From NCBI GenBank assembly GCA_947503835.1, contig CANNFM010000006.1, positions 1 through 64,000 on the forward strand: a stretch of 64,000 nt of DNA, in the 5' to 3' direction. The DNA is from an uncultured Aquimarina sp. GTDB taxonomy: Bacteria > Bacteroidota > Bacteroidia > Flavobacteriales > Flavobacteriaceae. This document shows, one piece after another, positions 16,082-24,488 of this stretch (its first letter is position 1; each line of letters begins with the position of its first letter). The translations under genes and the position numbers were made by a program. The notes under the pieces were generated by a model, which saw nothing but the letters and a program-made list of their open reading frames with translations, did no database searches and had not been told where the DNA came from.

Positions 16082-17172
16082 TTGGAGGAAAGACTGTAGG
16101 GTATCGGAACTTTCCCATGGTTCCCCGAGTGGTGTTCGGAAAAGATAGTTTTAATCAATTGAGTGAGATTTTGTCGCCCAAAAGAAAGCATCCGGACGCT
16201 CCATTTATTTTTTTGGTGGATGATGTTTTCAAAGAATCCGAGATAGTTGCAAAAATCCCATTAATATGCAATGATCAAATCGTTTTCGTTTCCGCAAATG
16301 AAGAACCAAAAACGGTACAAGTTGATGCATTGGTTCAAAAAATCCAAAAGGAATACTCAAGACTTCCGTCCGGAATTGTTGGTATAGGTGGGGGCACTTT
16401 GCTAGATTTAGCAAAAGCGGTGTCCATCGGGTTGACGAACAAAGGTAGTTCTGCGAACTACCAAGGATGGGATTTAGCTAAAAAACCTTCCATATACCAT
16501 GTTGGTATTCCCACCATTAGCGGTACCGGTGCAGAAGTATCCAGAACGACGGTATTGACGGGGCCTACAAAAAAATTGGGAATTAATTCTGACCATGCGA
16601 CCTTTAATCAGGTAATTTTGGATCCCAATCTTACGCGAGGTGTTTCCAAGGAGCAATGGTTCTATACTGGAATGGACTGTTTTATACATTGTATAGAATC
16701 CCTTAATGGAACGTATTTAAACGCTTTTAGCCAAAGCTATGGTGAAAAGGCCCTTGAACTTTGTAAAGACGTGTTTCTTGGCAAACTGATTCCAGAAGAA
16801 TCCAGGGACAAATTAATGATGGCATCTTGGCATGGGGGAATGAGCATAGCATATTCCCAGGTAGGGGCAGCGCATGCCATGAGTTATGGCTTGGGGTATT
16901 TGCTTGGTGTAAAACACGGTATCGGAAATTGTCTGGTTTTTCAGCACCTCGATGAGTTTTATCCCGAAGGCGTGAAGCTCTTCAATCAAATGAAAGAAAA
17001 ACAGGGTATTGTTATGCCTCAGGGCATTTGTTCAGGACTAAGTGATAAGGATTTTGATATCATGATCGAGGTAGCCATGGCTATGCAACCTCTCTGGGAA
17101 AATGCCTTGGGCAAGGACTGGAGAAATTGTATAGACCGGGGAAAACTAAGATCCATTTATGAAAGAATGTAG
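16075..17172 (+). CDS. kdnB: Iron-containing alcohol dehydrogenase, KdnB-like (Kdo 8-oxidase)
   Basis: From ATG 16075 the protein has 365 residues; an in-frame extension to 15994 lies inside the PAS gene and is rejected. NAD-binding is marked by GIVGIGGGTLLDLAKA, the family region by PTISGTGAEVS, and metal ligands by GMDCFIHCIES (Asp, His) and AHAMSYGLGYLLGVKHGIGN (two His). The start NFPMVPRVVFGKDSFNQL and overall plan fit KdnB, which oxidises Kdo at C8 before amination by KdnA to make 8-amino-Kdo for lipopolysaccharide. No kdnA is present in the window, so the pathway is incomplete here. Sub-family assignment is moderate. Confidence 0.65.
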   Translation: MVIGGKTVGYRNFPMVPRVVFGKDSFNQLSEILSPKRKHPDAPFIFLVDDVFKESEIVAKIPLICNDQIVFVSANEEPKTVQVDALVQKIQKEYSRLPSGIVGIGGGTLLDLAKAVSIGLTNKGSSANYQGWDLAKKPSIYHVGIPTISGTGAEVSRTTVLTGPTKKLGINSDHATFNQVILDPNLTRGVSKEQWFYTGMDCFIHCIESLNGTYLNAFSQSYGEKALELCKDVFLGKLIPEESRDKLMMASWHGGMSIAYSQVGAAHAMSYGLGYLLGVKHGIGNCLVFQHLDEFYPEGVKLFNQMKEKQGIVMPQGICSGLSDKDFDIMIEVAMAMQPLWENALGKDWRNCIDRGKLRSIYERM

Positions 17173-17381
17173 GCTGGTTTTCTCAACTTGGCCGTATTGC
17201 CCTCGATTTCGGAAATGACTTTCTCGGGAGCAATCCTGTCATTATATTGGTCATAGAAATTTTCCTTTAGGTCCGGGTGCTTTCCTAAATCTTCTTTTTC
17301 CAAATAATCTACGTATGCACCAACACTGGAAGCTTGTCTAAATATAGGTCCCATTGTAGTATACAAAAAAGCATTTTTCAA
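17157..17381 (-). pseudogene. Relaxase/mobilisation protein N-terminal fragment (DUF5712-like)
   Basis: The 74-residue frame contains SVGAYVDYLEKEDLGKH, FYDQYNDRIAPEKVI and EIEGNTAKLRKPAYIL. This follows the N-terminal pattern of Bacteroidota MobB/DUF5712-type mobilisation proteins (YLEKE, FF-DQ, EVI-IDNN-KL). The rest of the ~300-residue protein is missing and the frame runs into the 3' end of the convergent kdnB-like gene, which it overlaps by 16 bp. It is a trace of a conjugative or mobilisable element. Identification rests on motif memory. Confidence 0.5.
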
Positions 17382-17645
17382 TGGGTTGTTGTTTATTTAG
17401 AAATAAGGAAGAAAGAATGTTTTTTGCCAAATTCTGTTCTTCCAAAATCCGCTAAACACTTTTATCAGTCCCTAATTTAACACGGTTGGGCACTTTTCTT
17501 ATCCGTTAAGGATTACATGTTTTAATCTTGTACCAGAAGATAATATTCAAAAAGACCTTTTGCCCAATGAAAACAAAACTATACAGTTCGGTCACTAAAT
17601 TTAAAAAAGCCAGTTCCATAGAGGCCAAACAAAAGTTTCACGCAT

Positions 17646-17695
17646 TATAAAATGAAAAATATCAAATTACTATAAAATGAAAAATATCAAATTAT
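17646..17695 (+). repeat. Tandem 25-bp duplication of a gene start, creating a 7-codon mini-ORF
   Basis: TATAAAATGAAAAATATCAA plus TTAC is repeated directly. The upstream copy reads ATG AAA AAT ATC AAA TTA CTA TAA (17652-17675). Its stop ends one base before the true ATG of the PorP-like gene at 17677. Re-initiation or slippage at this site could change expression. Confidence 0.8.
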
Positions 17696-18552
17696 TATTA
17701 TTTATAGCAACCTCCATATACTGTATTCGGTCTTACTCACAGCAAGATGTAACATTTACACTATACAATTATAATATGAACATCATTAACCCGGCCTATG
17801 CTGGGATTGGTGCAAGAATAGAGTTCACCTCAAACTTTAGATCCCAGTGGGTGGGTGTGGATGGTGCACCTCAAACTCAGAGTTTTTCATTGAGTGCACC
17901 AATTAAAGAAAAAATTGGAATAGGCGCTTCGATTACCAACAGTAGTGTATTTGTACTCGAAGAAACTGATATTTTTGTTGATTTTTCCTACGAACTACGG
18001 TTAAACGAAACATTGGAGCTATTTTTGGGGCTTAAAGCAGGAGGGGCTTTGGTCAACATAGATTTAGCCAACCTAGGCTCTGATAATGACCCGCTTTTTG
18101 CCGAAAATGTAAGTGTGTTCAATCCAAATGTTGGGGTGGGTGCCTATTTAAAGGGAGAACGCTTTTATATAAGTATTTCGGCACCTGCTCTTCTAAAATC
18201 TAAGAGATACGAAAAGGAATCGGGCATTGTAACACAAGCCACGGACAAAATGCAATTTTTTATGGGAGCGGGATATCGTTTTCCTTTGAACAAGGATATA
18301 ACCTTTACTCCTTCATTTTTAACAAGAGTGTTGAGCGACGTTCCTTTTTCTATGGATATCAGTGGAATGTTCAGCTTGTACGACTTGGTGGCAGTGGGTA
18401 GCAGCTACAGGTTAAAAGAATCCCTAAGCACTTTGGTGTTTTTTAACATAGCAGATTGGATCCAACTAGGGTATGCTTATGACACTTCAATTACGGCTAT
18501 CCGTAACTATAGTAGGGGAAACCATGAAGTGATATTGAAGTTTTATTACTGA
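17677..18552 (+). CDS. PorP/SprF family T9SS-associated outer membrane protein
   Basis: A 291-residue protein with a signal peptide and the PorP/SprF signature: QDVTFTLYNYNMNIINPAYAG, then FRSQWVGVDGAPQTQSFSLSAP and IGIGASI. A series of beta strands follows and the chain ends EVILKFYY, as expected for a barrel. These proteins help export or anchor partner adhesins that carry type B sorting domains and are usually encoded next to them. No intact adhesin gene lies beside it, only a short fragment downstream, so it may be an orphan. Confidence 0.85.
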   Translation: MKNIKLLLFIATSIYCIRSYSQQDVTFTLYNYNMNIINPAYAGIGARIEFTSNFRSQWVGVDGAPQTQSFSLSAPIKEKIGIGASITNSSVFVLEETDIFVDFSYELRLNETLELFLGLKAGGALVNIDLANLGSDNDPLFAENVSVFNPNVGVGAYLKGERFYISISAPALLKSKRYEKESGIVTQATDKMQFFMGAGYRFPLNKDITFTPSFLTRVLSDVPFSMDISGMFSLYDLVAVGSSYRLKESLSTLVFFNIADWIQLGYAYDTSITAIRNYSRGNHEVILKFYY

Positions 18553-18565
18553 AGAATGAGATTTA

Positions 18566-18667
18566 GATAACAACACCATCACAGAGGGTTGTCCGGAAAC
18601 ATTTTTGGCGACTGAACCAACCGGATATGATAAGGGGACGAACAACGGTCTGTTGAGTGGGGGATAA
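18566..18667 (+). pseudogene. Surface-protein fragment
   Basis: After the PorP-like stop, a frame is open for 33 codons: NNTITEGCPETFLATEPTGYDKG to a TAA. Its composition resembles the thrombospondin/repeat regions of flavobacterial adhesins. There is no start codon. It may be the last trace of the adhesin partner of the PorP-like protein. Confidence 0.3.
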
Positions 18668-18855
18668 TATATGTTATGGTTATGTTGCGTAGCATCAATA
18701 ATATGTTTATGTGCAGAGTGACAAAAGAATAGGGTTTACCCTCAAAATTTTTAGTGAGTTAGGTGGGTGAGCTTACCCACAATTATGTCAATGTAATGTA
18801 TAAATTAAAAATTTAATATGCAGACAAGGTTATTTTTACACTCTCTTTTTCTATA

Positions 18856-20020
18856 TCAAATTTCCGGCAACTCAGAAACAGCATCTTTATCATCCAGTAA
18901 ACCCAAAGATTTTAAATAACGTTCAGTCATTAACATACTAGAATGCCTACACGTTTTTTGAATTTTTCGGATATCTTTTTCCTTTTTATACCAATATACA
19001 ACAGCGGTATGCTTAAAACCATATAGCGTATAATTGTCACTCAATTCAAAATGATCTTTTACTTTTCTGAAATGCTTACCCATATAATTTTCACCCATTT
19101 TTGTTGCAGAAGGAATTTGATTAGAACCAAACAAATAATCATCCGGATGATATTGTTCCAGATTCATTTCTAAAATAATCTTCTTTAAAGCTGGAACAAT
19201 TGGTATTACATCCCTTTTCTTGGTTTTACTGGTCTGACCAGCTACCCAAATTAAGTCTTTTTCCAGATCTATATCTCCAACTTTTAATCGTCTGATTTCT
19301 GAAAGGCGCATAAAGGAATAATATACAAAGCAGATAATCTTCCAGAGATATGGGTCGTGTTCTAAAACATATTCTTTAATATCAGTAATCTGTTCATTAG
19401 TAAAAGGTTTATTTTTAGTACCGTATTCTTCAGGAAGTTTGTCAATCTTATCAAAAGGGTTTTGCCTTCTACCCATTCTTGCTTTAGACAAACATTATAA
19501 AACGTTTTAAGAACGCCTAATGTGTTGTTATAGGTTTTGGCACTGTTTTTTCTTTTGGTAAGCAAATACATAAAATACTGCTGGATTAAACTATAGTCCA
19601 AATCTCCAATCCAAACATTATCTAATCCTTGATTTTCAAGCCACTTAAGAAAACGCTCCAAAGTATTGTCATAAAATTCTAAGCCCCGTTTATATAGTTT
19701 TTTAGCCTTTTTTATTTCAATAAAACCCGTTGCTGCTTCCCGAATAGAATATATCCTTTCTGATGCTTCCCGCTTCTCATCAATGGTGTTTTTAGAAACT
19801 TTCTTTCATCAATATGAAAACCATCTGCTAGCAGTCTATTGATTTGTTTGATCACATCTTTTGCATAGGCTTTCTGCTCCGCTTCTGTTTTGTATTTCTT
19901 TGGAATATACCGTCTTTGCCTGACTAGATCATTTTTTTGTACATCCCACACATAGAGCATGATGTAGTTGCCTTTAGCAGCTTTTGACTTGACCAGACGC
20001 GCTTTTTTAAATTTATGCAT
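18856..20020 (-). pseudogene. Tyrosine recombinase (phage-type integrase), two frameshifts
   Basis: Three frames together give a full integrase of about 388 codons. The N-terminal arm-binding part is MHKFKKARLVKSKAAKGNY...RRYIPKKYKTEAEQKAYAKDVI (ATG 20020). A SAM-like core-binding part follows (LERFLKWLENQGLDNVWIGDL). The catalytic part holds the first Arg in MRLSEIRRLK, the box II region GFKHTAVVY, CRHSS and the nucleophile Tyr in TERYLKSL. Both breaks are single-base losses in A runs on the coding strand (plus-strand T runs at 19789-19793 and about 19456-19460). It lies just downstream of tRNA-Pro(TGG), the usual place for such an integrase. Confidence 0.85.
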
Positions 20021-20098
20021 ATCTTCGTATGTATACTTTGGTACTAAACCAAATATACTATATACTGACGACTTTACTGCCGACCCTTGACATGAAGA

Positions 20099-20138
20099 AA
20101 CAAAAAACCGTTCATTATCTACTGAAAATAAACGGTTT
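20099..20138 (-). terminator. Terminator after tRNA-Pro(TGG)
   Basis: On the minus strand AAACCGTT (20138-20131), a long loop and AACGGTTT (20112-20105) are followed by a T run. It lies between the 3' end of the tRNA and the integrase. Confidence 0.6.
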
Positions 20139-20145
20139 AACTCTG

Positions 20146-20220
20146 TCGGGGTGGCAGGATTCGAACCTGCGACCTCCGCGTCCCAAACGCGGCGCGATAA
20201 CCGGGCTACGCTACACCCCG
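20146..20220 (-). tRNA. tRNA-Pro(TGG)
   Basis: On the minus strand the 7-bp acceptor stem CGGGGTG/CACCCCG closes a cloverleaf with anticodon loop TTTGGGA (anticodon TGG) and T-arm GGTTCGAATCC. 75 nt; CCA is not encoded. It is the likely integration site of the island to its left. Confidence 0.95.
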
Positions 20221-20430
20221 AAGTATAGCTTTTCCTTTTAAGGGAGTGCAAATATAGGTAATTCATTTAGTTTAAAAATGAAATTAATGAATAAAATAAT
20301 AGATATTTTGTTCATACATTTTCTTTAGTGCATATACAAGCTATGATTTGGTTATTTTTATACTGAAAACCCCTTGTCTTTTTAAAGGTAAGGGGTTTAG
20401 TTTGTGATAAGACAGGTATTGTGTTTTTAA

Positions 20431-20787
20431 TTAAGCGTGATAATATCGCTCTCTAAATATTTTTTCATCTTTCCATTCGGTAACAACAGTTTGTTCAGAA
20501 AGCATAGTACTTCCATCTTTTAATTTTAATTCCATTATTGCATCGTAAAAAGAGTGGTTTCCGTTAACGGCATAATTGTTTACTTCGTATCTAATGAATT
20601 CAGCAAGCTGGTTATCAATAAAATCTTGTTCAAACTTAACATTGAATGCTTTCCCTTTCTTTGGGGTATCGTTTGCTTCTTTTAATTCAACATCATCATG
20701 AAGGTAGGTTTCCATAGCTTCTATAAATTCTCCTTTTTCCAGTAATTGATGAATGTGTTTTAGGTTTTTTTCAATTGTAGTTTCCAT
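20431..20787 (-). CDS. SnoaL/NTF2-like protein
   Basis: A 118-residue protein with the NTF2-like plan: helix IEKNLKHIHQLLEKGEFIEAMETYLHDDVELKEAN, then strands FIRYEVNNYAVNGNHSFYDAIMELKLKDGSTMLSEQTVVTEWKD ending in EKIFRERYYHA. This is the SnoaL-like fold used by small-molecule isomerases, hydrolases or binding proteins. No catalytic assignment is possible. It stands alone and marks resumption of normal chromosome after the tRNA. Confidence 0.75.
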   Translation of the reverse strand: METTIEKNLKHIHQLLEKGEFIEAMETYLHDDVELKEANDTPKKGKAFNVKFEQDFIDNQLAEFIRYEVNNYAVNGNHSFYDAIMELKLKDGSTMLSEQTVVTEWKDEKIFRERYYHA

Positions 20788-21007
20788 GTTTAGTCTAATT
20801 TTTATTAATGATTATTTATTCTTAATATTTTGATACTACAAAGATGCTTCAGTGACCGTAGATACAAAATGTAGTTTTTACCCTAATCCTTGTCGATTTT
20901 TCCCTAAACAGGAAAATATGGGGTAAAGCAAACAGCTATATCATAAGAAGATGGGATTTCGAATTTGGTAAACTCTAGTCTGCTTTTTTATGGAGTTTTC
21001 AATTTTT

Positions 21008-21116
21008 TAACGTTAAAAAAACTAAATATTAACACTCAAACGTTTGCGCAAAAAAATGATACTTCTATTGTTACCAAATGCCATTTTTTTTTAGAAATAT
21101 TTATTACAACGTTTGA
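21008..21116. promoter_or_regulatory. Candidate LacI-type operators upstream of the amylase gene
   Basis: A perfect palindrome CAAACGTTTG lies at 21037-21046. An imperfect second site (ACAACGTTTG) is at 21106-21115, and TTAACGTTAA is at 21008-21017. The central CG and dyad symmetry are typical of LacI-family operators, which control sugar and starch utilisation genes. The next gene is a secreted amylase. No LacI gene is in the window. Confidence 0.5.
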
Positions 21117-21178
21117 GGATTATTGAAAAATAAATTTTCTGGCGTTTTAATTATTAATACACAAATCAAAAACTAATT

Positions 21179-24100
21179 ATGAAAAAACGCTTACTCTTTT
21201 TTGGAATGCTTTTATGTTTATTGCTTCCAAATATAAGTACTGCACAATCCCTTAGAAATTTGCCTTTCTCTTGGGATAATGTTACTATTTATTTCCTTAT
21301 TACCGATCGTTTCAATAATGGGGATACTACTAATGATACAAGTTTTGATCGTCAACAAGACAGCAGAAACAATGAACTTGATTTTCATGGCGGGGATATC
21401 CCAGGGGTTACTCAAAAAATCCGAGAAGGATATTTCGATAAACTGGGTGTAAGTGCTATTTGGGTTACTCCGGTAGTAGAAAACAGACATGGGTTTAATA
21501 ATCCTCCTGCAAATGACCCTACATTTAGAGATTATCCGTATCATGGGTATCATACCAATGACTGGACTGCTTTTGATCCTAACTTTACTTCTGCAGAGCA
21601 GTTCGAAGAATTTATCGATGAGGCTCATAATCATGGGATTCGCGTGCTTATAGACATCGTGATGAACCATTCTGGTTACCGTACTTTTAAAAACGTTAAT
21701 GGTAACTTTGAGTTTGTAGATGAGGATTACCCTAGTGACTGGGTTAGATTAGTATGTGGTGAAGATGGAGAATTGGCTTGTGATGATTATTCAACACCTT
21801 TATATGGATTACCAGATATAAGAACAGAATCTTTTAATGCTGTAAATTTGCCACAATGGTTATTGAATAAATGGGATGCAGAGGGAAGAAAACAACAAGA
21901 ATTAGATGAATTAGATGCATATTTTGCCAGAACAGGAAAGCCAAGAGCTCCAAGATACTATTTGATTAAATGGTTGACAGATTGGGTAAGAGAGTATGGT
22001 ATAGATGGTTTTAGGGTAGATACAGAGCGTCACGTAGGTGCTGATGCTTGGAGAGAACTTAAAGATGAATCAGTTTTGGCACTAAGAGAGTGGAAACAAA
22101 ACAACCCTACAAAAAAACTGGATGATCTTGATTTTTATATGACCGGGGAAGACTCTGGACTTAATATTAAAAATAGCCCGAATGATCCATTACCAGAAGA
22201 TTTTACTGTTAGTAAATTCAACAGTATGATTAATTTCCAATCTCCTAAGACGGCTTATACAGAAATGGGACAGGAAGAGATTTTCAGTTCTTTCGCTGCA
22301 AAGCTTAATCAAGATGGCGGTTTTGGTACTAATGGAGAATACAACATGGTTAGTTACCTAAGATCACATGATTTTAGTGAGTTTTATACTGGTAATATGT
22401 ATTACGGGGGAACTACTTTACTACTTTCACCAGGTGCAGTTCAGATTTTCTATGGAGATGAATCAGGAAGAGCATTTTTTGATTCAGAAACATATGTTGA
22501 TGCAGGGTATCGTGGTGATATGAATTGGGATTCTTTAGATGAAGGAATGCTATTTCACTGGAGGAAATTGGGTACTTTCAGAAGAGAGCATGCTTCTATT
22601 GGAGCTGGATCTCATCAAAAATTAAGCGATTCACCTTATATTTTCAAAAGAGAATATAATCGTAATAATGAAAATGATAAAACATTAGTTTTTCAAGGAC
22701 AAGATGGAGATTTTGCAGGAGCACTTAATGTTTTCGGAATGTGGCCTGATGGGACATTACTTAAAGATTATTTTTCTGATCTAACAGCTACTGTTTCTAA
22801 TGGTACCGTAAATTTCGGAACCACTTTTGGGATGGTACTCGTTGGAGAACCTTTTGAAGTTTCGAATTCGGTAAGTTTATCAGTAAATCCTGCTTCAGGA
22901 TTGTATACTTCTCCAATAAATGTAGAAATGACTGCTTCTACAACAACGCAAGGTGCTTCAGTTTCTATATTTTATACTGTAGGCGGCGATACACCAACTA
23001 CTGCCAGTACGCCGTACAATGGATCTTTTGAGATTAGTACAAGTACAACAATTAAATCAATTGCTATAGATTCTGAAGGAAATGAGTCTTCAGTAATCAC
23101 CAGAGATTATGTAATTGGTGATGGAGGTCCTTTTGATATCCATTTCAAAAAACCCGCAGATTGGTCATCTGCTTACGTATATGTATTTAATCAGAACACA
23201 GGAGAAGCATTGCCAGGATTCCCGGCATGGCCAGGAGTAGCTATGCAAAAAGAAGGAAACTCTCCTTGGTATAAATATACTGTTGATCAAACGGTGCAGG
23301 TTGGTATTGTATTTAATGACAATGGCGGTGCGCAAATCGATGATACTACCAGAGTTAAAGAGGGTTGGTATGACAATCAATGGTTTGATGAGTGTCCAAG
23401 TGAATGCCCGGGAGTCGTAATAGGTACTCCATATGAAATACATTTCAAAAAACCAGCAAGTTGGAGTTCGGCTTTCGTGTATATTTTTAATAAAAGTACT
23501 GGAGCTGCATTACCTGGATTCCCAGGTTGGCCAGGAGTTGCAATGCAAAAAGAAGGAAATTCTCCATGGTATAAGTATACGATAGATCAAAATGTTGAGG
23601 TGGGTATTGTGTTTAATGATAATGGAGGAGCACAAACCGATGATTTATTTAGAACTACAGAAGGATGGTATGATAACCAATGGACTGATACGTGTCCGAA
23701 CGAATGCCCTGGAATTGTTGTAGACCCGTCTTTTGATGTGTATTTTAAGAAACCTGCTTCATGGAGCACGGCATACATATACATTTATGATAAAAATTCA
23801 AATACATCAATTCCTGGAGCACCGGCATGGCCAGGAGTACAAATGGAACCTTTATTAGGCTCTCCCTGGTATATGGCTACAATAGATGAATCTGTAGAGG
23901 TCGGAATCGTGTTTAGTGATAACGGAAATGCTCAAACCGCAGACGTATTTAGAACTACAGAAGGATGGTATGATAACCAATGGTCTGATTCATGCCCTAG
24001 TGAATGTCCTGGCTCTAATGCAGCATTAGTTGGTTCGAACAGATTTACGAAAAATGTTACTACAAGTAAAGTACAAGCTTCTTCAAATCCGTTTGGCGAT

Positions 24101-24310
24101 ACATTGACATTGTCTTTTACAGATGATACAACTAAAAACCCAATACGAGTGGTGATGTATAACCTTAGCGGAGAAATAATGAAAGTTACCCCTAATAGAG
24201 CAGTGAGAACGCAAAGCCTTACATTAAACACTTCCTTACTTCGAAAAGGAATATATATGGTGAGAGTAATTTCTGATCAGGGTACCGAAATAATCAAATT
24301 GGTGAAATAA
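21179..24310 (+). CDS. Secreted GH13 alpha-amylase with three starch-binding modules and T9SS sorting domain
   Basis: A 1043-residue protein: signal peptide (to STAQS), GH13 barrel at about 30-540, a chitobiase-C-like/Fn3-like module (LSVNPASGLYTSPINVEMTAS) at about 565-645, three near-identical ~93-residue starch-binding modules at about 650-945 (CBM26-like, each with FKKPA-WS, PGFPAWPGV-M and EGWYDNQW), and a T9SS type A domain (SNPFGDTLTLSF ... KGIYMVRVISDQGTEIIKLVK). Catalytic landmarks: region I DIVMNHS, region II GFRVDTERH (nucleophile Asp), acid/base Glu in YMTGEDSG, region IV RSHD. It hydrolyses alpha-1,4-glucans at the cell surface or outside. Regulated possibly by the CAAACGTTTG sites upstream. 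Confidence 0.95.
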   Translation: MKKRLLFFGMLLCLLLPNISTAQSLRNLPFSWDNVTIYFLITDRFNNGDTTNDTSFDRQQDSRNNELDFHGGDIPGVTQKIREGYFDKLGVSAIWVTPVVENRHGFNNPPANDPTFRDYPYHGYHTNDWTAFDPNFTSAEQFEEFIDEAHNHGIRVLIDIVMNHSGYRTFKNVNGNFEFVDEDYPSDWVRLVCGEDGELACDDYSTPLYGLPDIRTESFNAVNLPQWLLNKWDAEGRKQQELDELDAYFARTGKPRAPRYYLIKWLTDWVREYGIDGFRVDTERHVGADAWRELKDESVLALREWKQNNPTKKLDDLDFYMTGEDSGLNIKNSPNDPLPEDFTVSKFNSMINFQSPKTAYTEMGQEEIFSSFAAKLNQDGGFGTNGEYNMVSYLRSHDFSEFYTGNMYYGGTTLLLSPGAVQIFYGDESGRAFFDSETYVDAGYRGDMNWDSLDEGMLFHWRKLGTFRREHASIGAGSHQKLSDSPYIFKREYNRNNENDKTLVFQGQDGDFAGALNVFGMWPDGTLLKDYFSDLTATVSNGTVNFGTTFGMVLVGEPFEVSNSVSLSVNPASGLYTSPINVEMTASTTTQGASVSIFYTVGGDTPTTASTPYNGSFEISTSTTIKSIAIDSEGNESSVITRDYVIGDGGPFDIHFKKPADWSSAYVYVFNQNTGEALPGFPAWPGVAMQKEGNSPWYKYTVDQTVQVGIVFNDNGGAQIDDTTRVKEGWYDNQWFDECPSECPGVVIGTPYEIHFKKPASWSSAFVYIFNKSTGAALPGFPGWPGVAMQKEGNSPWYKYTIDQNVEVGIVFNDNGGAQTDDLFRTTEGWYDNQWTDTCPNECPGIVVDPSFDVYFKKPASWSTAYIYIYDKNSNTSIPGAPAWPGVQMEPLLGSPWYMATIDESVEVGIVFSDNGNAQTADVFRTTEGWYDNQWSDSCPSECPGSNAALVGSNRFTKNVTTSKVQASSNPFGDTLTLSFTDDTTKNPIRVVMYNLSGEIMKVTPNRAVRTQSLTLNTSLLRKGIYMVRVISDQGTEIIKLVK

Positions 24311-24332
24311 CACTTAGTTTTTACCGGTTTCT

Positions 24333-24374
24333 AAACCTGCTATAGAGATATTATCTATAGCAGGTTTTTTTATA
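24333..24374 (+). terminator. Rho-independent terminator of the amylase gene
   Basis: A 14-bp perfect stem (24333-24346 with 24354-24367, core CCTGCTATAG), a 7-nt loop and a T run. It ends the amylase transcript before cydA. Confidence 0.9.
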
Positions 24375-24488
24375 ATAAAATTGGATTTTTTTTAAGAAAA
24401 ATATACATCTTCTTTATGTTTTAAGTCAGACCCAGGTCGTATCTTTATAGTCATAATTGGAAACCAATTTCTTCTCTAAACTTTATCT

